A stretch of DNA of 64,000 nt from Maribacter luteus (GCF_009674825.1 NZ_WKJH01000001.1:124001-188000), one strand, 5' to 3'; positions 52,147-61,903 are shown, counted from the stretch's first letter. Program-made: numbers and translations. Notes: generated by a model not told the origin, from the letters alone.

Positions 52147-53288
52147 TAGTTGGCCGTATTAGTTGATTCCCTTGTTTCTTTTTCTTGATATTGCTTTACC
52201 AACATGCCGGTATAAGCCCCGACAACAGGTTTACTTAAAATGGTCAATCCGTTGGGTACATTTTTCAACACCACCTTTTTATTTGAGAAATAAACCGGCT
52301 CAACATCTATCATATCCAATAAAGAGTCGCGAACAACAAAAATGCGGTTATTTTCCAATAATAGGTTTCTATCAATTTCTATGGCATTCGTTTCATCCTT
52401 GGCATCTAGATTGGCCTCAAGATACATACCCTCCCTAAGGCCACTGTCCCTAACCTCAATATAGGCCTTGATCGTCTGCGTTGCCTGATCCACACTTCCG
52501 TTGATCCTGGTCACCTTGCCTTTGTATTCCTTGGTCTTGTCTAGATTGGTGAGGGCTACTTGCTCCCCTACTTGGAGCAAGTCGCTGAATTTCTTGCTTA
52601 TCGCGACCTCCAATTCATATACATCGGTATTTATGAACTCCCCTAACTTTTGACCGGAACGGATCAACGTTCCCTCGGTAACCAAGGCATCGGTCAAAAC
52701 TCCATTGAAAGGTGCCGATATGGTATATTTCGTAAGTCTTTGCTCTAAATTCTTCACATTGTAATACGTGGTCAATATTCCCCTACCTGAAATAAAGAAC
52801 TTTTCCTTTTCCGTAGTCATTTCCGGAAGTTTCGGAGTGGTCCCCTCTATATCAAAACCGGTGAGATACGCTTGCCATTTCGGAAAAATATCAGGGTAAT
52901 CCAATCGAAGATCGGGCATTATGGACGTAAGCTGATTATATAGGTTACTTTTTGCCGATTGTACATTTGCCTTGTATTCAGAAGCGTCTATACGAATAAT
53001 ACTTTCGCCTTTGCGATAGGTTTGACCTGGGCGAAATAGCTTATTACCCCCACGAAAAACACCTTGCACCTCTGCATACAGTTCTAAGCGGTTCTTGGCC
53101 CTAAGATTACCATTGGCCGGCACCACTATTGGTATAATACCATTTTCTACCTTTTGCGTAAAAACGGTTTTTACGACTTTTTCAGCTTTGGGCTTGGCAT
53201 TGCTCTTACTATCAATGATCAGTTTTGCTATGAAAATAGATGCCACGATAATCAGAACACCCAAAATACTTAAAATTGTTTTTCTCAT
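52146..53288 (-). CDS. Periplasmic adaptor of the RND pump (HlyD/MFP family)
   Basis: The 380-residue protein has one N-terminal membrane anchor (ILSILGVLIIVASIFIA), a split lipoyl domain (VQGVFRGGNKLFRPGQTYRKG and ISAPFNGVLTDALVTEGTLI, both with the hallmark Gly turns), a helical hairpin between and a beta-barrel (LEVAISKKFSDLLQVGEQVALT). It joins the RND pump to TolC. It follows the MarR-type regulator after 9 bp and overlaps the pump gene by one base. Confidence 0.93.
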   Translation of the reverse strand: MRKTILSILGVLIIVASIFIAKLIIDSKSNAKPKAEKVVKTVFTQKVENGIIPIVVPANGNLRAKNRLELYAEVQGVFRGGNKLFRPGQTYRKGESIIRIDASEYKANVQSAKSNLYNQLTSIMPDLRLDYPDIFPKWQAYLTGFDIEGTTPKLPEMTTEKEKFFISGRGILTTYYNVKNLEQRLTKYTISAPFNGVLTDALVTEGTLIRSGQKLGEFINTDVYELEVAISKKFSDLLQVGEQVALTNLDKTKEYKGKVTRINGSVDQATQTIKAYIEVRDSGLREGMYLEANLDAKDETNAIEIDRNLLLENNRIFVVRDSLLDMIDVEPVYFSNKKVVLKNVPNGLTILSKPVVGAYTGMLVKQYQEKETRESTNTAN

Positions 53289-53297
53289 ATGGTTTGG

Positions 53298-53768
53298 CTA
53301 TTGTACTAAACTTTCTTTCTTATAATTAATTTGCACTTTTTTCAATATTGCTATCAATTGCTTTTTTTCCATCTCCGAAATACCCTGCTCCATATCCTCA
53401 ATAAATTGATTTAGGGCTAATTTGGACTTTTTGAAAACCATCCTTCCTTCATCTGTCAAAAACACTTGGTTGACACGTTTATCTTCTTTATCCTGTTTTC
53501 TTATAATGCATTTCTTCTTTTCCATGTTCGAAAGCAAACGGGTCAATGAGGATTTATCCCTATTGGTCAAAAATGCCAATTCGTTTTGGTTAAGCCCGTC
53601 CCCTTCATGATCATGCAACATTTTAAGCACTACGATCTGCTCTTTACTGAAGGGCAACCCATGCCGGCTTAAAAGCAAATGCAGATAATGATCCACGAAT
53701 TTGGAGGTTCTACCCAGCCACGGAAGGATAGAATTTTCAAAATCAATTTGTACTTCATCTACTTGCAT
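53298..53768 (-). CDS. MarR family transcriptional regulator of the efflux operon
   Basis: The 156-residue protein has the MarR winged-helix (LHDHEGDGLNQNELAFLTNRDKSSLTRLL with recognition helix, and the wing KCIIRKQDKEDKRVNQVFLTDEG, given here as RKQDKEDKRVNQVFLTDEG). It is the first gene of the operon, so autoregulation with the pump is expected. MarR repressors usually release DNA on binding phenolic or amphiphilic compounds; the ligand is unknown. No palindrome could be assigned with confidence in the 107 bp to the LRR terminator. Confidence 0.9.
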   Translation of the reverse strand: MQVDEVQIDFENSILPWLGRTSKFVDHYLHLLLSRHGLPFSKEQIVVLKMLHDHEGDGLNQNELAFLTNRDKSSLTRLLSNMEKKKCIIRKQDKEDKRVNQVFLTDEGRMVFKKSKLALNQFIEDMEQGISEMEKKQLIAILKKVQINYKKESLVQ

Positions 53769-53875
53769 GTGGCGAAACTAACGAAAAACGTTTTTAGTTG
53801 CAGGTGCAACCAACGTTAAAATTATCATAATGTCATTGTTTGAACAGGTAAATTTTCTATTGATTTCACCCAAAC

Positions 53876-53902
53876 AAAAAGGGATGCCTCCGCATCCCTT
53901 TT
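53876..53902 (-). terminator. Terminator behind the LRR protein gene
   Basis: AAAAGGGATGC, a 4-nt loop (CTCC on plus) and GCATCCCTTTT pair over 11 bp. On the minus strand the stem ends in CCCTTTTTG. It begins 32 bp after the LRR stop codon. Confidence 0.88.
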
Positions 53903-53933
53903 AACCAAACTAACTAAAACTATGAATCACTAA

Positions 53934-54809
53934 CTATTCTTCGACATCTTCGAACTTTGTATCTGCCATTCTAGTTTTGCTAAAGTTAATGTCTTTGAAA
54001 TCTATACGGGAATCATCCTTATCATAGTCAAAGACCAACATACCTCTTGTATCCATCATTCCTAAGTTCTCAAAGGAATTAAAGTTATTGTTTTGTATTT
54101 GAAATACCTCTAAACTAGCCAATTGCCCAAATTCAGCAGGTATGGCACCTCCTAAATGGTTGTTTGCCAAAACCAGTTCCCTCAATTTTGTAAGGTTACC
54201 CATTTCATTGGGTATTTTACCATCCAATCCATTTTCAAAAAGTCCCAAACTTTCCAATTGGGTCAGTTCACCTAAAGATTTGGGGATGGCCCCTTTCAAA
54301 TTATTACTTGAAAGATTTAAGATCCTTAAGTTTTTCAGTCCTCCCAAAGCTTCTGGAATACTCCCTGAAATAAAGTTATTGAAAATGGAAAACTCCTCCA
54401 ATTCCGTCATCATACCGATAGTATTGGGCAACGTTCCCTTTAGGCGGTTCATTTCCAATTTTAAGACCTTTAATTCTTTCAACAGACCTAAACTTGTTGG
54501 TAATGTTCCTGTGATGGAATTGAAAGCCAAATTCAACTTTTTCAGGTGACCCAGTTTACCAATACTAGTTGGCAAGGTTCCCGACAGATTATTATGGAAC
54601 AATTCAATCCCTACAACATGATCTTTTTCAACATCAACACCGTACCATGTTTCACATTCGGTCTCTAAATCCCACGTAACTTTCCAAGATATCCCATTGG
54701 TACTTTCATAGAAATCTATCAAGGCTTGTTTTTCTTCTAAACTAACTTTAGCCAGTAATACACTATTGGCCATCATAGTCATCAAAACCAAACATAATAT
54801 CCTTTTCAT
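53934..54809 (-). CDS. Secreted leucine-rich repeat protein of plant type
   Basis: After a signal peptide (ILCLVLMTMMANSVLLAK) the 291-residue protein has a cap with the NGISWKVTWDLETECETWYG type of plant LRRNT domains, then seven to eight 23-24-residue repeats with the consensus LxxLxxLxLxxNxLxGxIPxxLGxL (for example LRILNLSSNNLKGAIPKSLG). An acidic 45-residue tail ends the chain; no T9SS sorting domain or lipobox is visible. The function is unknown; protein binding outside the cytoplasm is likely. It is a single gene, with its own terminator. Confidence 0.85.
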   Translation of the reverse strand: MKRILCLVLMTMMANSVLLAKVSLEEKQALIDFYESTNGISWKVTWDLETECETWYGVDVEKDHVVGIELFHNNLSGTLPTSIGKLGHLKKLNLAFNSITGTLPTSLGLLKELKVLKLEMNRLKGTLPNTIGMMTELEEFSIFNNFISGSIPEALGGLKNLRILNLSSNNLKGAIPKSLGELTQLESLGLFENGLDGKIPNEMGNLTKLRELVLANNHLGGAIPAEFGQLASLEVFQIQNNNFNSFENLGMMDTRGMLVFDYDKDDSRIDFKDINFSKTRMADTKFEDVEE

Positions 54810-54979
54810 ATTCCAAATAATTATTAATGAGTAAAACTACTTCTTATAAATTAAGAATTACCCTACAAATATAGCAGTAGAACCTGTTAAATCGCAACTT
54901 TTATCGTTAAACGGTTCTATAATGTTGTAAAAGTTCTGTTATGTGTGGTGTAGGAAAAGTTTAAACTAAAATTTAGGAA

Positions 54980-56896
54980 CTACCCAACCGAATTTTCCAA
55001 TTCGATGGTAATTTCGGTCCATTGTTCCATAAGTATTTCCAAATCTTTCTTTTTACCTTGGTAAGTATCGAAAAAATTAGGTGCCGCGATAGTAGCGTCA
55101 TAGTTCATGAGAAGTTCGTGGTCTATTTCCTTTAATTCCTTTTCCAGTAAGGCAATTTTACTTTCCACTGTACTCAATTTATTCTTTAAGGACTTTACTT
55201 TCTTTTGGTCTTGAAAGGAATTTGATGGCTTTTGGGCTTTTACCTTCTTGGTTGAATTGCTCTTTTCCTTCTCAATGGCCCTAAAATCGGCTACCTTTCT
55301 TTGTTCCAGATAAAAGTCGATGTCTCCCAAATACTCTTTGATCTTCCTATCCCTGAACTCATATACTTTATTGGTCAATCCCTGAAGGAAGTCCCTATCG
55401 TGAGAAACCAATATGAGGGTGCCCTCAAAATTCTGTAGGGCTGTTTTCAATACGTTCTTGGATTGGATATCGAGGTGATTGGTAGGTTCATCCATCACCA
55501 ATACATTAAAAGGTTGCAAAAGCATTTTTGCCAAAGCCAACCTATTGCGTTCACCTCCGGAAAGTACTTTCACGTATTTATCCACTTCCTCGCCCCTAAA
55601 AAGGAATGAGCCCAGAATATCACGTACCTTACTCCTATTGGATTCGTTGGCAGCGTCTATCATGGTATCCAAAACCGTTTTGCGTCCATCTAGGTATTCT
55701 GCCTGGTTCTGGGCAAAATACCCTATCTGCACATTATGCCCCAACTTGCATTTTCCTTCATACTCTATCTCGCCTACCATTATTTTTGCCAAGGTAGACT
55801 TCCCTTGACCGTTTTGGCCAACGAATGCAGTTTTACTATCGCGCTCAATTAGCAGGTCTATATTTTTGAGCACTAGATTATCCCCATAGTTTTTTGATAG
55901 GTCTTCAATTTCAGCAACTACTTTCCCGGGTGTTATTGAAATGGGGAATCGTAAATTCATTACGGCATTATCATCTTGATCTACCTCGATCCTCTCCATT
56001 TTATCGAGTTTTTTCATTAAGGATTGCGCCATAGAGGCTTTGGTAGATTTTGCCCTGAATTTCTCTATTAACCGCTCTGCCTGCTGAATTTCTTTATCCT
56101 GGTTCTTTTGGGCATTGAGTTGCTGCTCCTTCATTTCACCCCTTAACTTAAGAAATTCAGTATAGGGTTTCCCATAGTCATAAATGCGCCCTAAAGATAT
56201 TTCAATCGTACGGTTAGTGACATTATCCAAGAACATCTTGTCATGGGAAACGATCATCACCGCCCCGGGGTAATTGGTCAAAAATTGCTCTAACCATATA
56301 ATCGATTCTATATCCAAATGGTTGGTAGGCTCATCGAGCAACAATACATCATTGGTCTGTAACAATAGTTTGGCCAATTCGATACGCATACGCCAACCTC
56401 CGGAAAAAGTCTCGGTTTTCTTATTGAAATCTTCCCGTTTAAAACCAAGACCCAATAATATTTTTTCGGTCTCTCCTTGATAGTTATACCCGCCAATAAT
56501 CTCAAAATGGTGTGTAAAATCATTTAAATCCACCATTAATTGGTGATATTCCTCACTCTCATAATCTGTTCTTTCGGCAAGTTGGTGGTTTACTTCCTCT
56601 AGCTTTCGCTCCAAGGATTTTATTTCCTCAAAAGCATGATAAGCCTCCTCTAGAACCGTTCTGCCCTGTTTAAAATCTATATCCTGTCTAAGAAATCCTA
56701 TTTTTAAATTTTTCTCCGTGGCGATGGTACCCGAATCTATGGGCATATCTCTTGACAATAATTTCAAAAGTGTTGATTTTCCAGCACCATTTTTACCGAT
56801 TAGGCCTACGCGATCTCCAGCATTTAACCTGAATGATATTTCCTCAAATAAATATTCACCCCCGAAAGAGACTGAAAGATTATGGACGTTTAGCAT
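54980..56896 (-). CDS. ABC-F family ATPase (ribosome-associated)
   Basis: The 638-residue protein has two ABC ATPase domains without membrane helices. Walker A motifs are GLIGKNGAGKST and VGQNGQGKST; signatures FSGGWRMRIELAK and LSGGERNRLALAK; Walker B LLLDEPTNHLD and LVMDEPTNHLD, with the catalytic Glu after Asp in each. The linker (about 240-315) is charged and helical, and the C-terminus (about 555-638) is a coiled coil. This is the Uup/YheS type of ABC-F protein, which acts on the ribosome (E site) to rescue or tune translation. Antibiotic resistance is not implied by sequence. Confidence 0.93.
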   Translation of the reverse strand: MLNVHNLSVSFGGEYLFEEISFRLNAGDRVGLIGKNGAGKSTLLKLLSRDMPIDSGTIATEKNLKIGFLRQDIDFKQGRTVLEEAYHAFEEIKSLERKLEEVNHQLAERTDYESEEYHQLMVDLNDFTHHFEIIGGYNYQGETEKILLGLGFKREDFNKKTETFSGGWRMRIELAKLLLQTNDVLLLDEPTNHLDIESIIWLEQFLTNYPGAVMIVSHDKMFLDNVTNRTIEISLGRIYDYGKPYTEFLKLRGEMKEQQLNAQKNQDKEIQQAERLIEKFRAKSTKASMAQSLMKKLDKMERIEVDQDDNAVMNLRFPISITPGKVVAEIEDLSKNYGDNLVLKNIDLLIERDSKTAFVGQNGQGKSTLAKIMVGEIEYEGKCKLGHNVQIGYFAQNQAEYLDGRKTVLDTMIDAANESNRSKVRDILGSFLFRGEEVDKYVKVLSGGERNRLALAKMLLQPFNVLVMDEPTNHLDIQSKNVLKTALQNFEGTLILVSHDRDFLQGLTNKVYEFRDRKIKEYLGDIDFYLEQRKVADFRAIEKEKSNSTKKVKAQKPSNSFQDQKKVKSLKNKLSTVESKIALLEKELKEIDHELLMNYDATIAAPNFFDTYQGKKKDLEILMEQWTEITIELENSVG

Positions 56897-56961
56897 ATTT
56901 TTGTGACCTAGGTTACTTTATGAAAAGTACAAATACTGTACTTTCGCGAAAACTTTTGCAA

Positions 56962-57348
56962 ATGTTAAAAAAAGGAAACAAACTCTACAGTATTTTAACA
57001 GGAACTTGCCCTAAATGCCACAGTGAAAGTATGTATTTGGAGAAAAACCCTTATAAATTGGGCAAATTGTTCAAAATGCATGAACGTTGTTCGCATTGCA
57101 ATACGAAATACAAGATCGAACCTTCCTTCTTTTACGGTGCCATGTACGTTAGTTACGGGGTGGGTGTCGCTTTTGCCGTTGCTGCTTTTGTAATTTCCTT
57201 TTTGTTCATCGGTACTTCCCTATTTACATCTTTTATTGCAATAGTAGGTACCATGATAATTTTTTTACCAGTGATCATTCGCTTATCCAGAAATATTTGG
57301 ATAAACTTTTTTGTTCATTACGATCCCAATGCCGCTAAGAAGAAATAG
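56962..57348 (+). CDS. DUF983 family small membrane protein
   Basis: From Met at 56962 the 128-residue protein has a zinc-ribbon-like part with CPKCHSES and CSHCNTKY, followed by two hydrophobic helices (about 50-70 and 75-100; VGVAFAVAAFVISFLFIG and TSFIAIVGTMIIFLPVII). That is the DUF983 layout, of unknown function. Upstream frames up to 56833 overlap the ABC-F gene on the other strand; the chosen start follows an AT-rich leader with TACTTTCG (56939-56946), a -7-like box. The 3' end overlaps the convergent FAD oxidoreductase gene by 14 bp. Confidence 0.82.
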   Translation: MLKKGNKLYSILTGTCPKCHSESMYLEKNPYKLGKLFKMHERCSHCNTKYKIEPSFFYGAMYVSYGVGVAFAVAAFVISFLFIGTSLFTSFIAIVGTMIIFLPVIIRLSRNIWINFFVHYDPNAAKKK

Positions 57349-58393
57349 TATATTTTTTATTATACCGTTGGATATCTATTTCCGGGGGCAACATCACTTC
57401 GTTTTCAATAAATTCCCAAAGTTGTTTTGAGACCGTTGGTGCAATAAGCACTCCTCGGGAACCTAAACCGTTCAATACATACATTTGTTTATGTTCAGGA
57501 TGGCGGCCAACCAATGGCCTTCTATCAGCAACCGTTGGCCTTATACCCGCGGCATGACCAACGATTTCGTATTCGCTTTTTATAAACGTATGAAGTTTAG
57601 TCAATAATTCGTTTTTGGCCCTTTCGGTAGGTGTGTTGGTCTTATCCGTTCTTTCATAGGTTGCACCGACCCTATAATGATCCCTACCTAAAGGAATTAT
57701 AAAAACAGATGATTTAATGATCTCATTCACCTTTAATGAAGGTGCCTTTATGGTCAAAAGTTCCCCTTTACTACCCTGTAATGGCAGATAGTTGAAATAA
57801 GGATTTTTCTTAAGACCGAAACCTTGCGCAAAAACAATTCTCTTGGCTTCAATATTTTTATACTTTACATAACCTTGTAGTACTTGTAAGCTATCAAAAT
57901 CGAAAGTCTCTTTTACAAATTTTTCCTTTTCCAATAGATGGGCTTCGTATGAGGCAATCAGAGTCTTCACATCGATTCTTCCCGTATGCAGAACTTTCCC
58001 AAAACCAAAAGGAGCTGCAATGGCCTCGTTTCCGTTTACGACAACGGTGGTACTAAGAAACCTACCAAGCTTTTTTTTAGCCGCTGCTTCGAACCAAAGG
58101 TTTTGCTCCTCTATAGATGCGAATTTCCTTAAAATAGGAATCTTATAATCTAATTGTACGCCTAATTTCGTCTCGAGTTTACCGTAAAAGTATAAGGCAG
58201 TTTCCAATTGGGAATCGGCATTCCACGCCAATGTAAATCGTTTCAGTATTACCGGATTGTACAACCCGCCCGCAACAAGGGATGAAGTTTGTGACCCATC
58301 GGAGATAACCTTATACTCCTTTCCCGTAACCTCCAATTGCTCACAAAAAGAAACGCCAGCCAAACCAAGGCCAACAACCAAATAATCTATCAT
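57335..58393 (-). CDS. FAD-dependent oxidoreductase, DAO family
   Basis: The 352-residue protein starts with the FAD-binding motif DYLVVGLGLAGVSFCEQL and has the DAO family C-terminal block HAAGIRPTVADRRPLVGRH followed by NGLGSRGVLIAP. This pattern is close to glycine oxidase/D-amino acid oxidase and to the C-terminal domain of MnmC. The substrate is unknown, most likely an amine or amino acid. It is a single gene between the gld terminator and the DUF983 gene, with its stop inside the DUF983 3' end. Confidence 0.85.
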   Translation of the reverse strand: MIDYLVVGLGLAGVSFCEQLEVTGKEYKVISDGSQTSSLVAGGLYNPVILKRFTLAWNADSQLETALYFYGKLETKLGVQLDYKIPILRKFASIEEQNLWFEAAAKKKLGRFLSTTVVVNGNEAIAAPFGFGKVLHTGRIDVKTLIASYEAHLLEKEKFVKETFDFDSLQVLQGYVKYKNIEAKRIVFAQGFGLKKNPYFNYLPLQGSKGELLTIKAPSLKVNEIIKSSVFIIPLGRDHYRVGATYERTDKTNTPTERAKNELLTKLHTFIKSEYEIVGHAAGIRPTVADRRPLVGRHPEHKQMYVLNGLGSRGVLIAPTVSKQLWEFIENEVMLPPEIDIQRYNKKYTISS

Positions 58394-58445
58394 GCCGTAA
58401 AATTATACATTCTATTAAACTCGAAGTAATTCCTGAACATAAAAA

Positions 58446-58469
58446 AACCCTGACGAAATCGCCAGGGTT
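58446..58469 (-). terminator. Terminator of the gldKLMN operon
   Basis: On the minus strand AACCCTG, a 10-nt loop and CAGGGTT are followed by TTTTTT. The stem lies about 120 bp after the gldN stop codon; a smaller hairpin (TTGGCA/TGCCAA, 58528-58547) lies between. The run of A before the stem on plus could also serve the other direction less well. Confidence 0.85.
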
Positions 58470-58586
58470 TTCATTTTATGTATTGAATTGGAATTTACAG
58501 TACATTAGGGTCTTATCTCCCTTTAATTTGGCAGTTAATAATGCCAATTACTAGAATACTATAATTGTATTCAGATCAGGGCTTTA

Positions 58587-59489
58587 TTAATAGGCCCACA
58601 TATCCTGTTCCCTATCCCTAATATTCTCTTTGATTCTTTTAGCCTCTAAGAGTTGGAACAAGGCATTGTCAGCAATGTAGTCATTGACCTTACGGTCACC
58701 GTGAACATTATCCTCACGATAAATAACACCATTGAACCTTCTAGCATTCAACAACATATCATATGTGATAGGTTGTGCCGAGTTGCGTTGGTTAAAAACT
58801 TTTGCTTCGTGCAAGATCTGTCTTGCACTTGGGTACCATACCCAGAAAAGCTCAACCTTGGCATCTGAAGGATCCATAGATTCATCATCAATGAAGTTAA
58901 CATCGGGAGCAACAGGGGCAATACCTAACAAACGGTATTTTAATTCTCCCTGGCGCTTGTCGAAATACCAGATTCCTTTAATGCGATACTCTTCTATATC
59001 TGCGGCAGTCAAATCCCGCTGGTTGATAAACTCCGGTGATAGTTCCTCACCCGCATTTATCTGTTCGTATCCCATATCGGTGGTATCTACTTTCTGTAAC
59101 GTAGCGGCCAAATCACTGAACTTTCTTTTTTCAGTAAAATAGGAATCTACATATACATCTTCCAATTTACCGTTTTTGATGCTCTTGATAAGCACATCGT
59201 ATAACGACCTTCTATCAGAACCTATATCAACGGTATCTATCGGATAATAGAGTGGAAAGTTGACACGCTCATCCAGATCAATGGTCTCCCATACGGTTTT
59301 GGACCAAAGGATATCCCTATCATCTACATAACCGTACTCCAACGGAGCATCATTGTCCAGAGCTTTCTGCGCTTCGGTCCTTACACCTATCTGTTCTGGC
59401 TTTTTAGCATTCAATATGTTTGCTTGGGCCATGATCGATGCAGGCAGTAGACTAACAGCTCCGATTAATAAAACATTCTTCCAATTCAT
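58587..59489 (-). CDS. gldN: Gliding motility/T9SS protein GldN
   Basis: The 300-residue protein has a signal peptide (VLLIGAVSLLPASIMAQ) and the GldN/PorN pattern (DDRDILWSKTVWETIDLDERVNFPLYYP, here as ILWSKTVWETIDLDERVNF; SDRRSLYDVL; FWVWYPSARQILHEAKVFN). GldN forms the outer ring of the T9SS with GldK at the outer membrane, where it meets the GldLM motor. It ends the operon gldK-gldL-gldM-gldN in the usual order, 27 bp after gldM. Confidence 0.96.
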   Translation of the reverse strand: MNWKNVLLIGAVSLLPASIMAQANILNAKKPEQIGVRTEAQKALDNDAPLEYGYVDDRDILWSKTVWETIDLDERVNFPLYYPIDTVDIGSDRRSLYDVLIKSIKNGKLEDVYVDSYFTEKRKFSDLAATLQKVDTTDMGYEQINAGEELSPEFINQRDLTAADIEEYRIKGIWYFDKRQGELKYRLLGIAPVAPDVNFIDDESMDPSDAKVELFWVWYPSARQILHEAKVFNQRNSAQPITYDMLLNARRFNGVIYREDNVHGDRKVNDYIADNALFQLLEAKRIKENIRDREQDMWAY

Positions 59490-59516
59490 AAAATATAATT
59501 TAAATAATACTACTTA

Positions 59517-61073
59517 TTAGTTTGTTATCTCTACAACTACTGGAGATACCTTTTTAAGTTTGTAGCTCTTATTGTTCGTGATATAAGCATTTACGTCGAA
59601 TATCTGAACAGCATCACCACGTTTGGCTCTTTTCAAGGCAGATTTGGCCCTAGAGTCAAGTTTGTTACCATTTACACTTACGGTAGGCTGACCAGGTACT
59701 TTGAATTTGAATCCACTTACTTTTAGGTTCAAGTCAAAATCAAAGTCTTCCAATAAAGCACCGACTGTAGCAATCTCCAAGTTCTTTCTTGGCATTTTAG
59801 TACTACCGGTCTCACCTCTAATAGCTCCTGCAGGTCTTGGAATATCCTTGATCCTGAATTCAGATCTAGAAGATACGGTCTGACCATCTGGCAATTTACC
59901 AGAAGCTGTAATCGTAACTGTTCTACCAGTACCGGGATTCATTACATATTTACTACCACTTACGGATTTTAAACCTGGTGCGGAAGCATTTACTTTGTTA
60001 TTTGGTATACCTGGGATTGAAATAGACATTGGGTTAGAAACACCACGATAAACAACGTTCATCTTATCAGCAGCTATCAAAGCAGCATTTGGCTTACTAA
60101 TGGTCGCAAAGCTATTATTGACCTCAACAGGAATTTCCTCACCATCTTGCATAAAGAACATGGTACCTTTGATTTCATGATCACCAGCAGAACCGGCACC
60201 AATCAACATTTTAATACCACCAGCTTCCAAAGCATAGTCTTTACCTTCAGACAATTTTCTACCGTCAAGGGTCAATTCTGCCCTTACAGGTGTTGAAGAT
60301 TTATCTGTTTTACTGATAATGATCTTACCATCGTACTTTTCACCGGCATAGAAAGCGGATTTACTGGCAGCCAATGACGTTGCGAAATTCTTCAAAGAAA
60401 CCTGGTTGGTCAACTCACCCTCAAGCATTGATTTCAAAGCAGCCTCTTCAGTTGCCTTAACGTCTGCCTGAAGCGATGTAAGTTTAGCCAATGAAGCTAC
60501 TAAAGGATACCCTTCATAGTGATAATTAATCCAATCTTGCATTCCGTCTTTGGCCTTAACCTTACCTTCTTCGTTTCCTGTTTGAAAACGGGTAATTACG
60601 GATTCTTTCAAAGAAGCAGGTACCATTGCCGCAACCTGATCGCGGTAATCAGTGATTCTCTTCATGAATTCCTTACCTTCTTCGGCTAGGTTATCACCTT
60701 GGAAAAACTTCTGGTCCAAGAAATCTGAATTGTCCATACGGGCATAATCCTTTGGATCCTCCACTTTTTCCATCATCCCTTTCTTAAGACCTTCCAAATA
60801 GTCGAAATACTCTTGGGACATTGTTTTAATCGTCTGGGCTTTTTGATATAGCTCGCCATACTTCTTAGCATCTTCAGACGCTTTGGTTTCTAGACTTCCC
60901 AAGAAAGCTTCATTACTTTCGGTTGTCTTTATGTTAGAAGCTTCTAGCTTTTCGTTCATGATACCGAACGCTGCTAAAACTTCTTTACTCATATTTAAGG
61001 CCAACATCGCGATGAAGATCAAGTACATTAGGTTGATCATCTTCTGACGTGGTGACTGTTTTCCTCCTGCCAT
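59517..61073 (-). CDS. gldM: Gliding motility/T9SS motor protein GldM
   Basis: The 518-residue protein starts MAGGKQSPRQKMINLMYLIF, with one membrane helix (about 13-33) and four periplasmic domains behind it. Arg9 and Tyr17, known as important motor residues in GldM of Flavobacterium johnsoniae, are in place. The GldM dimer rotates in the GldL pentamer and transmits proton-motive force to the outer membrane. Length and order are normal. Confidence 0.97.
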   Translation of the reverse strand: MAGGKQSPRQKMINLMYLIFIAMLALNMSKEVLAAFGIMNEKLEASNIKTTESNEAFLGSLETKASEDAKKYGELYQKAQTIKTMSQEYFDYLEGLKKGMMEKVEDPKDYARMDNSDFLDQKFFQGDNLAEEGKEFMKRITDYRDQVAAMVPASLKESVITRFQTGNEEGKVKAKDGMQDWINYHYEGYPLVASLAKLTSLQADVKATEEAALKSMLEGELTNQVSLKNFATSLAASKSAFYAGEKYDGKIIISKTDKSSTPVRAELTLDGRKLSEGKDYALEAGGIKMLIGAGSAGDHEIKGTMFFMQDGEEIPVEVNNSFATISKPNAALIAADKMNVVYRGVSNPMSISIPGIPNNKVNASAPGLKSVSGSKYVMNPGTGRTVTITASGKLPDGQTVSSRSEFRIKDIPRPAGAIRGETGSTKMPRKNLEIATVGALLEDFDFDLNLKVSGFKFKVPGQPTVSVNGNKLDSRAKSALKRAKRGDAVQIFDVNAYITNNKSYKLKKVSPVVVEITN

Positions 61074-61135
61074 TTTTTCTAATTAGATATTAATGATTAT
61101 TTGATTTGGGTTTGGGGTTTGGACTAATGTTCTAA

Positions 61136-61789
61136 TTAGTTTCTGTTCATAGCAGTTAACATACCACCGTATACTCCGTTAAGAGAAGATAGGTTAGTGG
61201 CCAAAGATTCCATTTGATCTTTAAGAGCACTGGCATTCTGAACAACTTCTTCGTTTACGCTAGCTTGTCTGCTTGCACTTTCCAATTGTACTTTGTACAA
61301 ACTGTTCAAAGATTCCATTTGGGCAGCTGCCTGAACCATTTCATCAGAATATTTTTTGGTAGACTCCATGGCATCCACTGTAGGGGCGATACCTTTTGCT
61401 GCACCTTCGAAATTCTTGATACTGGAACCTAAGCTCTCCATAAGACTAGCGTCGATACCGGCTTCTTCCAATAGATTATCCAATTTTTTAGATAAAGAAG
61501 TTTCCGATTCCTTGATTTCAGCAAGTTCGTTTTTCTTAGAACCGCTGCTCATTCCACCAGCTAATTCTGGGTATACCAATGACCAATCGTATTCGTCATC
61601 TACCGGTTCAAATGCACTAATGGCAAAAATAAGTGCTTCTGTAATAAGACCTACAGACAATAAAAGACCTCCTGTTAACGGACCGATCTCCCAGTGAAGG
61701 ATCTTGAACAATGCACCAATAATTACTACCGATGCTCCAAGCCCGTAAGCCATGTTAAATAATTTTTTTGTTGATTTTGACTGTGCCAT
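61136..61789 (-). CDS. gldL: Gliding motility/T9SS motor protein GldL
   Basis: The 217-residue protein has two membrane helices (about 12-29 and 38-60; GLGASVVIIGALFKILHW and GGLLLSVGLITEALIFAIS) and a long cytosolic coiled-coil tail. Glu51 in GLITEALIF corresponds to the proton-carrying Glu49 of Flavobacterium johnsoniae GldL. With GldM it forms the rotary motor of gliding and type IX secretion. Confidence 0.97.
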   Translation of the reverse strand: MAQSKSTKKLFNMAYGLGASVVIIGALFKILHWEIGPLTGGLLLSVGLITEALIFAISAFEPVDDEYDWSLVYPELAGGMSSGSKKNELAEIKESETSLSKKLDNLLEEAGIDASLMESLGSSIKNFEGAAKGIAPTVDAMESTKKYSDEMVQAAAQMESLNSLYKVQLESASRQASVNEEVVQNASALKDQMESLATNLSSLNGVYGGMLTAMNRN

Positions 61790-61903
61790 AATTTTAAATT
61801 TAATTTTAGTTAATGTTAATAATAAGTATTTGGTTAAAGTTTGATTTTTTCCCCATCCGATATCGAACCGGGAATTGGGACGTATTTATGATAATCGTTA
61901 TTC

